DNA of 64,000 bases from contig JAABRD010000008.1 in assembly GCA_011391085.1 (NCBI GenBank), positions 62,001-126,000 of the forward strand, read 5' to 3'. Source of the DNA: Thiotrichaceae bacterium (lineage in GTDB: Bacteria; Pseudomonadota; Gammaproteobacteria; Beggiatoales; Beggiatoaceae). Position numbers and translations under genes: made by a program. This document shows, piece after piece, positions 51,820 to 59,420 of this stretch (the first letter of the stretch is position 1; each line of letters begins with the position of its first letter). A model generated the notes under the pieces. The model did no database searches. It was not told the DNA's origin and saw nothing but the letters and a program-made list of their open reading frames with translations.

Positions 51820-51893
51820 TCGGGCGCAAGGCGCAATAATTCTTATTGCGCCCCAGAGGATATATGCAGGTTTATGGGGATGTCACTATAGTT
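51820..51893. mobile_element. family B partial element
   Basis: GGCGCAATAATTCTTATTGCGCCCCAGAGGATAT and a right end CACTATAGTTATT reach into the cpoB stop codon. The left end is absent. The last codons of cpoB overlap it. Confidence 0.5.
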
Positions 51894-52806
51894 ATTGCCG
51901 ATAAATCTGTCGCAACCGTTCTTCGGCCAATTGGGCTGTCGCAGTGCCTGGATAGAGGTCTTTCACTTGCTTCAAGGTGGCTTTCGCATCCTCGTATTGT
52001 TTCAGTTCATAGTAAATGTAACCCATTTTGAGTAACGCATGGGCACTTTTCTGATGGTCTGGATATTTGTCGCGCAACGTTTTAAACGTGGTGATAGCAG
52101 AATGATACTGTTTCAAAGCTGCTTGCGATTCGCCTAGCCAGTAATAGGCGTTGGCCACATATTGACCTTGTGGGTAACGTTTTAAAAAGGCTTCCCAGCC
52201 GGCTATAGATTTTTCGTATTCTCCATTTTGAACCACTTTGAAGAGAGTTTGATAATCTTGGGTTTCATCGGTGCCTGACAGGGTAGCAGGTGCAGAGATT
52301 GTTCCTGAATCCAGGGAAGGTGGGGCTTCTCTGGCAGAAATATCCGTTTTATCTGCCTCTTCAGAGGAAGTGACCGCAGGGGGAGGCGCAGGGGATGAGA
52401 CCGAGGGGATTGCTGGTGGTGGTTTTTTCGTGGGCAGTTCTTCCGCAATGGGTTCAGAAGGTTCCGAAGAGTCAGAATTAGGGTCCGGTGGTGTGGCTGG
52501 TTCGCCACCTGGTTGCAATTCACGAAACCGTTGGTCAAGGTCTAAAAACATCTCTTCTTGTTGCCGTTTCACTTGTTGGATGGTGTGTAGTAAGACTTCT
52601 TTTTCACCACGCAAGTTTTGCACGTCTCGTTGCAATTGAGATAACGTCGATTCATGGTCCAGCAGGGTTTCGCGGAGGGTGGTAATCTGTTGTTCCAGAC
52701 GGGTTAAACGCGCTTCTGGGCTGTCTTGAGACAAAGAAGATTGGGCTGAAACGGTGCTAGTGAGGAGAGTCAAACATATCAGTTGAGTGAATTTTCGTAT
52801 TTGCAT
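51892..52806 (-). CDS. cpoB: cell division coordinator CpoB/YbgF (Tol-Pal associated)
   Basis: 304 residues from ATG 52806; the open frame starts nine codons earlier. Signal peptide 1-24 (QLICLTLLTSTVSA). A coiled coil follows (RLEQQITTLRETLLDHESTLSQLQRDVQNL), then a Pro/Ser/Glu-rich linker (TPPDPNSDSSEPSEP...), longer than usual, and C-terminal TPR repeats (YQTLFKVVQNGEYEKSIAGWEAFLKRYPQGQYVANAYYWLGES...). CpoB couples Tol and PBP1B activity during division in the periplasm. Last gene of the tol-pal operon. Confidence 0.93.
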   Translation of the reverse strand: MQIRKFTQLICLTLLTSTVSAQSSLSQDSPEARLTRLEQQITTLRETLLDHESTLSQLQRDVQNLRGEKEVLLHTIQQVKRQQEEMFLDLDQRFRELQPGGEPATPPDPNSDSSEPSEPIAEELPTKKPPPAIPSVSSPAPPPAVTSSEEADKTDISAREAPPSLDSGTISAPATLSGTDETQDYQTLFKVVQNGEYEKSIAGWEAFLKRYPQGQYVANAYYWLGESQAALKQYHSAITTFKTLRDKYPDHQKSAHALLKMGYIYYELKQYEDAKATLKQVKDLYPGTATAQLAEERLRQIYRQ

Positions 52807-52858
52807 GTGAATGTTTGGGGATGAGGATTGCAAGATGAGGTAAGACTGGAAATCGTTT

Positions 52859-52893
52859 AACTTTCCTAAACCTTTAAGGTTTAGGAAAGTGGG
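52859..52893. repeat. single copy of the CTTTCCTAAACCTT palindrome (family J)
   Basis: AACTTTCCTAAACCTTTAAG with complement AGGTTTAGGAAAGT, followed by GGGTTAAGCC: a lone unit of the array at 6004-6334, between pal and cpoB. Confidence 0.75.
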
Positions 52894-52921
52894 TTAAGCC
52901 ACTGAGGTTTGTGTCTGGCGG

Positions 52922-53446
52922 TTAAGGGTAAATGATTTCGACCCGGCGATTGATTTGCCAGGAAGTTTCATTGTGACCTGGGTCGATGGGATGTTCTTCC
53001 CCATAGCTGAGAGTGTTCATCAGTGATTCTGTGACTCCCATGATCACGAGGGCACGTTTGACCGATTCGGCACGACGTTCTCCTAAGGCCAGGTTGTATT
53101 CACGAGAACCACGTTCGTCAGCATGACCTTCTAAGCGAATGCTGACAGGATGAGATTGAAGATAGGCGGCATGGGCTTCTAACACGGCACGGGCGTCGTT
53201 ACGAACATCACTTTTGTCATAGTCAAAATAAACGACTCGTTCGGTAGGAATGGCGCCAACGGCCCCTTCTCCTGGTCTACCGGTGCCGTCGCCACCTTCC
53301 TCGGTGCCGGCACCGCCAGCCGCCAAGCCACTGCCAGGACCGCCTACTTCGTCGCCGGGTTTGGTTTTACCTTTGCTACTACAGCCAGCCACGGCAAGAG
53401 TCATAGCCATGAGGGTGAGGATTAGATAACGTGGTAGTTTTTTCAT
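52922..53446 (-). CDS. pal: peptidoglycan-associated lipoprotein Pal
   Basis: 174 residues. Lipoprotein signal with lipobox LAVAGC (Cys22), a Gly/Glu-rich linker (GDEVGGPGSGLAAGG...), and an OmpA-C domain (VVYFDYDKSDVRNDARAVLEAHAAYLQSHP, LEGHADERGSREYNLALGERRAESVKRAL) that binds diaminopimelate. Anchors the outer membrane to peptidoglycan and interacts with TolB. Located 295 bp after tolB, a gap holding a family B element. Confidence 0.97.
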   Translation of the reverse strand: MKKLPRYLILTLMAMTLAVAGCSSKGKTKPGDEVGGPGSGLAAGGAGTEEGGDGTGRPGEGAVGAIPTERVVYFDYDKSDVRNDARAVLEAHAAYLQSHPVSIRLEGHADERGSREYNLALGERRAESVKRALVIMGVTESLMNTLSYGEEHPIDPGHNETSWQINRRVEIIYP

Positions 53447-53569
53447 GTTGAGTTACTTCCTATATTTAAAGTTTGAGGTTGAAATAAAAGTTGTGGTGAA
53501 GACTAAAGTTAATATTGTGAACTGTGATTTGTGTGATGTATGTGATGAGTCTGTGTGAAAAAAGGCATT

Positions 53570-53678
53570 TATAGTAATATTCCTCATCACTTGTACCCCC
53601 CCTGCCCCCCGTACACGGGGGGAGTGACTCCCCCCCGCGTGCGGGGGGCAGGGGGGGGTACAAAGGAATATTACTATA
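53570..53678. mobile_element. MITE, family B, in the tolB-pal spacer
   Basis: 109 bp with ends TATAGTAATATTCCT and AGGAATATTACTATA and a GC-run hairpin core (GTACCCCCCCTGCCCCCCGT / GGGGGGCAGGGGGGGGTAC). It separates pal from tolB in an operon where they are usually adjacent. Confidence 0.78.
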
Positions 53679-53741
53679 TCATCCAGTCTTTCATCACACA
53701 CATCATAACACATCACATCACATCAATACATCAATCACAGT

Positions 53742-55079
53742 TCATTCAGTAAATGGCGACCAGGCCGGTTCCCGAACTTCTTTGCCTAGTTCCACAGATA
53801 ATCGCTGATGCACTCGTCCGTCTATGGAAACTGCGGCCAAAGAGGCGCCGGTGCCATAGATAATCATGCTACCATTGGGTGCAAAACTAGGAGATTCGTC
53901 CAGTGACGTTCTGCTTAATACATTGATGCGATTGTTGTCTAAATCCATGACCGCAATTTGGTAGCCTCCTCCGCCATTGTGAAGCAAAGTGATTTTGCGT
54001 CCATCGGGCGAGAAGCGGGCGCGGGCGTTGTAACTGCCTTGGAAGGTGACTCTTTGAATATTGCTTCCAGCCGTGGACATGCGATAAATTTGGGGCTGAC
54101 CACTGCGGTCTGAAGTGAATACCATCGATTGACCATCAGGCGACCAATCTGGTTCTGTGTCCACCGCTTTGTCATTGGTTAATTGAGTCAGGTTGCCCGT
54201 CTGGAGGTCCAGAATATGGACATCTGGATTGCCATTTTGGGAGATGGTCAGGGCCATTTTGGTGCCGTCTGGGGACCAAGCAGGGGCGCCGTGAATGCCG
54301 CGGCCAATGGAGACGCGGTTGCGTTTGCCGGTGCGAATGTCTTGCACATAAACTGCCATTTGTTTGTCGCGTAGGCCCTTGGCGGAGAGAATGGGGTCGT
54401 AAGTGACATACGCAACCCGTTGCCCGTCGGGGGACCAAGTGGGGGACAAAATAGGTTCACTGGACCGTAACATGGTGCGCGGATTGGCACCGTCGGCGTC
54501 GGCGAGGTAGAGGACATATTGTTTTTGTTTGCCCATTTTTTGGACGACGACATAGACAATTTGGGTGCCAAAGACGCCGCGTTCGCCCGTCAAGGCTTTG
54601 TAAATCTGATCGCTGATTTGGTGGGCAACTTGACGGAGGTTATTCAGGTTAGCATTGTAGCTAAGTCCCAGAATTTGGGACCCGGTGTTAATGTCGAAGA
54701 GTTGAAATTCCACCGTGTAGTCGCCCGTGGCACTGCTTTGCACTCGGCCAATGACCAGGTGCGGTATTCCTGCTTGTTGCCAGACGGGAAAATGAACTTG
54801 ACTGGCTTGGCTAGGTTGTTCTGGTAACGTGGCCACTGGCATGGGGGCGAAGCGGCCACTGTGATAGAGGTCGTTGGTGACAATTTGGGCAATGTCTTGA
54901 GGTGGACGTTCGATGCCGCCGAAAGGAACGATAGCAATGGGTTGGCCACTCGACCCCTCGGCGTCGCCGCCGCCCTCTTCGGTACCAACGATTTCTATTT
55001 CAATCTCTGCATAAGTGTTACTGGCCAAAAAAGGGTAACAGAATAGCAGTAAAAATAAGATGAGTGATAGATGACGCAT
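53742..55079 (-). CDS. tolB: Tol-Pal translocation protein TolB
   Basis: 445 residues. Signal peptide (LILFLLLFCYPFLASNTYA), N-terminal domain (IAIVPFGG, FDINTGSQILGLSY) and a six-bladed beta-propeller with repeated (P-T/A-W)SPDG motifs (PTWSPDGQRVAYVTYD, PAWSPDGTKMALTIS, PDWSPDGQSMVFTSDR). An acidic insert EEGGGDAEGSSGQ follows the first strand and is not usual. TolB is periplasmic and binds Pal. Two bases separate it from tolA. Confidence 0.97.
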   Translation of the reverse strand: MRHLSLILFLLLFCYPFLASNTYAEIEIEIVGTEEGGGDAEGSSGQPIAIVPFGGIERPPQDIAQIVTNDLYHSGRFAPMPVATLPEQPSQASQVHFPVWQQAGIPHLVIGRVQSSATGDYTVEFQLFDINTGSQILGLSYNANLNNLRQVAHQISDQIYKALTGERGVFGTQIVYVVVQKMGKQKQYVLYLADADGANPRTMLRSSEPILSPTWSPDGQRVAYVTYDPILSAKGLRDKQMAVYVQDIRTGKRNRVSIGRGIHGAPAWSPDGTKMALTISQNGNPDVHILDLQTGNLTQLTNDKAVDTEPDWSPDGQSMVFTSDRSGQPQIYRMSTAGSNIQRVTFQGSYNARARFSPDGRKITLLHNGGGGYQIAVMDLDNNRINVLSRTSLDESPSFAPNGSMIIYGTGASLAAVSIDGRVHQRLSVELGKEVREPAWSPFTE

Positions 55080-55081
55080 AG

Positions 55082-56302
55082 TTATTTACCTCTCTTTTTA
55101 GTATCCTCACTGGAATAAAATGGTATGTTAGTTAATCGTTTCCTGACGTTTTCAGAAAGTTCTTTAGGAATTGGAAAAGGTGTAGCATTATAAACGGCGG
55201 CCACTGCGGATTGGTCAAAGGCAACATTACCACTGCTTTTGCTGATACGTGCCACGACCGAACCACTTGGAAGTACACGGACAGAAACTACACAGTAGAG
55301 GTCGTGACCTGGTGGTTGTCGCCAACGACTTTTCACTCGTTGCAGAATTTGGGCTATCACTTGCCCCACTCGCGCCTGATTACCGGCTTGGGCCGCTTGT
55401 GCGCGACGTGCCTCCTCTGCTTTTTGGGCAGCCCCCGCAGCAGCTTGTTCAGCCTTTCGTTTAGCCTCCGCCTGTTGTTGTCGTGCCTTTTCCTGGGCCG
55501 ACCGACGTTTGGCTTCCGCTTCTGCTTGTTGTCTGGCTTTTTCTGCGGCACGCAGTTTTTTAGCTTCCTCTGCTTCCGCTTGTTGTCGTTCCGTAACACG
55601 CGGTTTTTCTTTCTCTTTCTCCCTAACTAATTGTTGTTGTTCTTGCCGACGCTTTTGTTGTTCTTCTTTTGCTTTACGCTTGTTTTCAGTTACCTTGGCA
55701 AGACGCCGTTCCTTTTCCAAATTAGCCTTCTTGAGTTCCTCCACACGTTGCTTTTCCGTCTGCTGTCGTTGGAGTTCTACATTTTTCTTTCGTTCCGACT
55801 CCTCTTGTTGCCGTCTTAAACGTTCTTGCTTCTCGATCTCCTTGCGCTTTTGTACCTCTTGCTTCTGCGCCTCTGCTAAGAGTTGCCGTTCTTGTTTTTG
55901 TTGTTGCTTACACAACTTTTTCAAACGCTGTTTCTCGGCAGCATTCAAAAATGGCTGAGAATTGTTTCTTTCCAATTGTTCACAGGGCTTGTCCCCGATG
56001 TCTGCAACAATCTCCTCTTTGACCACCGGTGGTGGCGGTGGTGGCGGGGCAACTGGTCTGGGTGGCGGCGGTGGTGGAGTAATCGCAACCTTAGTTGGGG
56101 GCCGTTCTTCTGGTTCTTCAATCTCCTCAAAGACTTCGCGCAACTGTTCTTCATCCATAGCAACGGCCTCCATTATCCCTTCTTCTTCGGCTTCAGAAGG
56201 AGGTTGGATGATAATGGTGCTTGGCAGACTGAATAGCAGAATCGTTATCAGTATAGCATGGATGAACAGCGAGTCAATGAAGGAGGTGATTTTGTCTAGC
56301 AT
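55082..56302 (-). CDS. tolA: TolA
   Basis: 406 residues. An N-terminal membrane helix (IHAILITILLFSLP) is followed by proline-rich and acidic regions, a long helical stalk of alternating Lys/Glu/Gln/Arg (residues about 130-310) and a C-terminal domain (QRVKSRWRQPPGHDLYCVVSVRVLPSGSVVARISKSSGNVAFDQSAVAAV) as in TolA/TonB. It links inner-membrane TolQR to the outer envelope. Divided from tolR by the Uma2 gene. Confidence 0.94.
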   Translation of the reverse strand: MLDKITSFIDSLFIHAILITILLFSLPSTIIIQPPSEAEEEGIMEAVAMDEEQLREVFEEIEEPEERPPTKVAITPPPPPPRPVAPPPPPPPVVKEEIVADIGDKPCEQLERNNSQPFLNAAEKQRLKKLCKQQQKQERQLLAEAQKQEVQKRKEIEKQERLRRQQEESERKKNVELQRQQTEKQRVEELKKANLEKERRLAKVTENKRKAKEEQQKRRQEQQQLVREKEKEKPRVTERQQAEAEEAKKLRAAEKARQQAEAEAKRRSAQEKARQQQAEAKRKAEQAAAGAAQKAEEARRAQAAQAGNQARVGQVIAQILQRVKSRWRQPPGHDLYCVVSVRVLPSGSVVARISKSSGNVAFDQSAVAAVYNATPFPIPKELSENVRKRLTNIPFYSSEDTKKRGK

Positions 56303-56341
56303 ATTTGCCTCAAGTTGTCCAAAACGTGTTTTGGATTTCTT

Positions 56342-56848
56342 TTATTCCTCAAATATTTTGTTAAGTGGTAATCTAATATTCAGTATGTCGTCAACAACCT
56401 CGGCATCGCCATGTTTAGGGCTAAACAATTTGTAATTCGTGAGGGACTGATAGACCGTCACGTCCTCCAATTCGGGTAAAATTAGCCAGCAAGATTTGAT
56501 TCCCAGATGAAAATAAACTTCTAGTTTTTCTTTGAGGTCCATGATGCCTTGGCGAGGTGAGACGATTTCAATGGCCAAGTGTGGCATGTCAGACATTCGT
56601 ACAATGTCATACGGTTTTTTAAAGCCTCGATATTGTTCGGCTGGATACAGGCACACATCAGGTCTTAATTCGTCTGTTTGGCCTAACGCAAATTGGCTTA
56701 AATCGTGTTTGCTAACGTCTAAAGAGAGTTCAATGTTAGGTGTATATTCTTTGACTAAGGTTCTGAATGCCATGAACAATTGTCCTTGTAAAAAGCCATG
56801 ATTCCAAGAGGCCATGTCGGTATCTTTCGATTCGGTTACGTGAGTCAT
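56342..56848 (-). CDS. Uma2 family (DUF820) PD-(D/E)XK nuclease-like protein
   Basis: 168 residues. The restriction-nuclease-like fold shows in ELRPDVCLYPAEQ and PHLAIEIVSPRQGIMDLKEKLEVYFHLGIKSCWLILPE, with the acidic residues of the active site. Uma2 proteins are abundant in cyanobacteria and filamentous bacteria and have no established role. It interrupts the otherwise conserved order tolR-tolA, with 24 bp to tolR. Confidence 0.87.
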   Translation of the reverse strand: MTHVTESKDTDMASWNHGFLQGQLFMAFRTLVKEYTPNIELSLDVSKHDLSQFALGQTDELRPDVCLYPAEQYRGFKKPYDIVRMSDMPHLAIEIVSPRQGIMDLKEKLEVYFHLGIKSCWLILPELEDVTVYQSLTNYKLFSPKHGDAEVVDDILNIRLPLNKIFEE

Positions 56849-56872
56849 TGTGGTATTTCTCTGTTAATAACA

Positions 56873-57295
56873 TCACCTTTTTGGCATTTCTGGTGATTTA
56901 GTAATCAAGCCGATTTTTTTTATGCCGGCTTGCCGAAGTAAACCCATGACGTTGGTCACTTTTCCATACGGTAGTCTGGCGTCGCCTTTGAGGAGGACGT
57001 CGGACGTGGGGGCATCACGTAGGATGGCTTTGATTTCTCCGGGTAATTCCGCGGCTGAAACGGCCTGGGGTTTATCTTTGTATTCTAAAAAAAGATCGCC
57101 TCTGTCGTCAATCACGACAACGATGGGTCTTTTGTCAGGCATTATACTCCTAGCCTGTTTAATTGTGGGTAGTTCAACATCGACGCCTTGGGTTAGCAAG
57201 GGCGAGGTTATCATAAAAATAATGAGGAGTACCAGCATCACGTCGATATAGGGTACTACATTCATTTCGGCAAGTCTATGTTTTCGTTGACGCAT
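56873..57295 (-). CDS. tolR: TolR
   Basis: 140 residues. ExbD/TolR topology: short basic cytoplasmic start (MRQRKHRLAEMNVVPYIDVML), one membrane helix containing the proton-path aspartate (YIDVMLVLLIIFMITSPLL), and a periplasmic domain (LRDAPTSDVLLKGDARLPYGKVTNVMGLLRQAG). Works with TolQ to energise TolA. Between tolQ and a Uma2 gene. Confidence 0.95.
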   Translation of the reverse strand: MRQRKHRLAEMNVVPYIDVMLVLLIIFMITSPLLTQGVDVELPTIKQARSIMPDKRPIVVVIDDRGDLFLEYKDKPQAVSAAELPGEIKAILRDAPTSDVLLKGDARLPYGKVTNVMGLLRQAGIKKIGLITKSPEMPKR

Positions 57296-57307
57296 GTTGT
57301 AAAGGCA

Positions 57308-57388
57308 GTGGATAACGGATAGTGGATAGTGGATAGTGGATAACGGATAGTGGATAACGGATAGTGGATAACGGATAGTGGATAGTGA
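57308..57388. repeat. tandem GGATAGTGGATAACGGATAG repeat
   Basis: Decamer-like repeats GGATAGTGGATAACGGATAG ... between tolQ and tolR, about eight units. It is the complement of the CCACTATCCA run upstream of alaS (44837). Confidence 0.8.
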
Positions 57389-57430
57389 CGTGATTTTATC
57401 CTGGTTTCGGTTGCCATTATCGATTATCAG

Positions 57431-58153
57431 TTAGTTTTCTAAAAATTCTTCGGGTTCAGTGGTTGAAGAGGTAGTGGTGGTCATGGCTAAGATTTGACGT
57501 TGCAAAATGCCTAAAAATTCGTCTGAAAAGGTGTCGTAGCGGGTAATCAAACGTTCCACGTCGTCAGTGTAATGGTTGTATGCCAGGACCGCAGGAATAG
57601 CGGCAAAGAGGCCCATCGCAGTGGCAATGAGGGCTTCGGAGATGCCGGGGGCAACCATGGCGAGGGTGACTTGTTGTAGTCCACCTAACGCATGGAAGGA
57701 GTTCATAATGCCCCAAACAGTGCCAAACAGTCCTATGTAGGGACTGACGGAACCGACCGTGGCCAGCGGTGTGAGGTGCATGTCGAGTTTGTCAGTTTCG
57801 CGATGCAGGGCGATTCGTAAGGCGCGTTGGACGCCTTCTATGATGGTTGCAGAGGCAACCTGGGGTTGTTTGCGAAGTCGCAAAAATTCTAAGTAACCTA
57901 AGACGAAAATATTTTCTATCCCTTTGGGTTCCTTTTCTTGGCTACTGATGCGATTGTATAATCCTCTCAAGTCTTTACCTTTCCAAAAGCGTTCTTCAAA
58001 ATCGTTGGCAATGCGGTGTGATTTTTGGAGAGAACGGCTTTTGCGGAAAATGAGGGTCCAGGAGTAAAGGGAGATGAGAAGCAATAACAGCATAACCATT
58101 TGCACCAGCAAGCTGGCGTTTTGGACTAATTGGTAAATGGATAATTCGGTCAT
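57431..58153 (-). CDS. tolQ: TolQ
   Basis: 240 residues. MotA/TolQ/ExbB family: first helix (LLVQMVMLLLLLISLYSWTLIF), a long cytoplasmic loop (KSRSLQKSHRIANDFEERFW, EKEPKGIENIFVLGYLEFLRLR), then two helices (LATVGSVSPYIGLFGTVWGIMNSFHAL, ATAMGLFAAIPAVLAYNHY). With TolR forms the proton channel. Overlaps ybgC by four bases. Confidence 0.96.
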   Translation of the reverse strand: MTELSIYQLVQNASLLVQMVMLLLLLISLYSWTLIFRKSRSLQKSHRIANDFEERFWKGKDLRGLYNRISSQEKEPKGIENIFVLGYLEFLRLRKQPQVASATIIEGVQRALRIALHRETDKLDMHLTPLATVGSVSPYIGLFGTVWGIMNSFHALGGLQQVTLAMVAPGISEALIATAMGLFAAIPAVLAYNHYTDDVERLITRYDTFSDEFLGILQRQILAMTTTTSSTTEPEEFLEN

Positions 58154-58566
58154 ATCGTGGTGGTGATAATACTTTCAAATTTTTCAAAAATGTCTTTAGG
58201 AAACGGTTGCGGGCGAAAGTTGGGGAGGTTGACACAAGCAATTTTGACAGTGGCAGCACACAAGAGGTCATCTTGGCGCACAATGGTTTGGGTCATGGTC
58301 AAACTGGCTTTGCCTAACCGGGTAATAGTGGTGATGAGTTGGAGTTGGTCATCAAAGATAGCGGCTTTTAAGTAGTCAATGGTAACGTGTCGCACCACAA
58401 AGATTAAGTGGTGGTGTTGTCTAAGTTGGATCTGTTCGATATTCAGATGGCGCAACCATTCAGTGCGGGCGCGTTCCATGAATTTCAAGTAGTTGGCATA
58501 ATAGACCACGCCACCGGCATCGGTGTCTTCGTAATAAATTCGGAGGGGCCAAATAAATTTGTTCAT
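58150..58566 (-). CDS. ybgC: Tol-Pal system acyl-CoA thioesterase YbgC
   Basis: 138 residues. Hot-dog fold motif RIYYEDTDAGGVVYYANYLKFMERARTEWL with the catalytic aspartate, and LITTITRLGKASLTMTQTIVR. First gene of the tol-pal block; YbgC hydrolyses short acyl-CoAs. Reads ATGA into tolQ. Confidence 0.95.
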   Translation of the reverse strand: MNKFIWPLRIYYEDTDAGGVVYYANYLKFMERARTEWLRHLNIEQIQLRQHHHLIFVVRHVTIDYLKAAIFDDQLQLITTITRLGKASLTMTQTIVRQDDLLCAATVKIACVNLPNFRPQPFPKDIFEKFESIITTTI

Positions 58567-58575
58567 TTATAAAAT

Positions 58576-59142
58576 TTAGTAAGGGTGGGGGGGTTGTGCT
58601 TTTTTGGTGGTGAAAATTTTGTTCACCGGGAGGTGAATATCTAGGGTCGGGTCAATGATTTCACCTTCTTCAAAGATTTTTGAGGTCTGGATGGAAAAAT
58701 AGACTTTCAGTAGTTTTAGATTGGGGTCCACGTACCAACAGGATTTGACACCAAGATCAAAGTATGCTTTGAACTTATTAGTGATTTCGCGGCTACTCTG
58801 GCTGGGACTGACAATTTCTACGCAACATAATGGTATCTCATGGACTCGCACGGGGTCAATACCTACGGTGGGGTCCACATAGTCAAAGGTGTCAGCGAGA
58901 TATACGGCCACGTCAGGTTTGAGTTCGCGTTCTGCGTGAAGGTCATATTTTTTCAGAATTTCTTGACGTTCTGGGGTGGACACGTCAATGGAGAGTTCTG
59001 TGGCAGAGTTGTAGGCGTCGGAAAGGTTGAAGAAACCGGCGAGACGTGCTTGTAGGATGCCGTGGTTTTTCGAGGACATGGTTTGTTCGGTAGGGTTGTC
59101 TAATGTGAGTTTGAGAGTATCAGTAGGTTGTTTTGCATTCAT
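58576..59142 (-). CDS. Uma2 family (DUF820) PD-(D/E)XK nuclease-like protein
   Basis: 188 residues. ELKPDVAVYLADT and PLCCVEIVSPSQSSREITNKFKAYFDLGVKSCWYVDP show the fold. It is a second, diverged paralogue of the gene at 56342. It sits between ruvB and ybgC, nine bases before ybgC, which normally are neighbours in Gammaproteobacteria. Ends in KKAQPPHPY. Confidence 0.87.
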   Translation of the reverse strand: MNAKQPTDTLKLTLDNPTEQTMSSKNHGILQARLAGFFNLSDAYNSATELSIDVSTPERQEILKKYDLHAERELKPDVAVYLADTFDYVDPTVGIDPVRVHEIPLCCVEIVSPSQSSREITNKFKAYFDLGVKSCWYVDPNLKLLKVYFSIQTSKIFEEGEIIDPTLDIHLPVNKIFTTKKAQPPHPY

Positions 59143-59202
59143 AGTTGGTTTGTCTCTATTATTGACAATTGATGGTGATAAATTGGAAGGGGAACGTCGT
59201 CA

Positions 59203-59380
59203 ATGCCATTCAGTTAAGGAATTGAAGTGGCGAAAAAATTAAAGTGGTGGTGGACTAGAGGCTTTAGCCGGTGGGTGGGCCCCGCAATTTCAATTATGTT
59301 CCGCCCCCCCTCCGGCTAAAGCCTCTAATCCACCACAATTTTAATTCTTTCGCCATTTCAACTCCTTAACTGAATGGCAT
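59203..59380. mobile_element. inverted-repeat element with ATGCCATTCAGTTAAGGA ends
   Basis: 178 bp, ends ATGCCATTCAGTTAAGGA and TCCTTAACTGAATGGCAT, then arms GTGGCGAAAAAATTAAAGTG with family G GGACTAGAGGCTTTAGCCGG inside. Same architecture as the 1240-1414 element. It occupies the ruvB 3' flank together with a half copy GGCGTAAGCCTCTAGTCC. Confidence 0.75.
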
Positions 59381-59420
59381 GGAGGCGTAAGCCTCTAGTC
59401 CAGTGGGTCACTGGCTAAAT

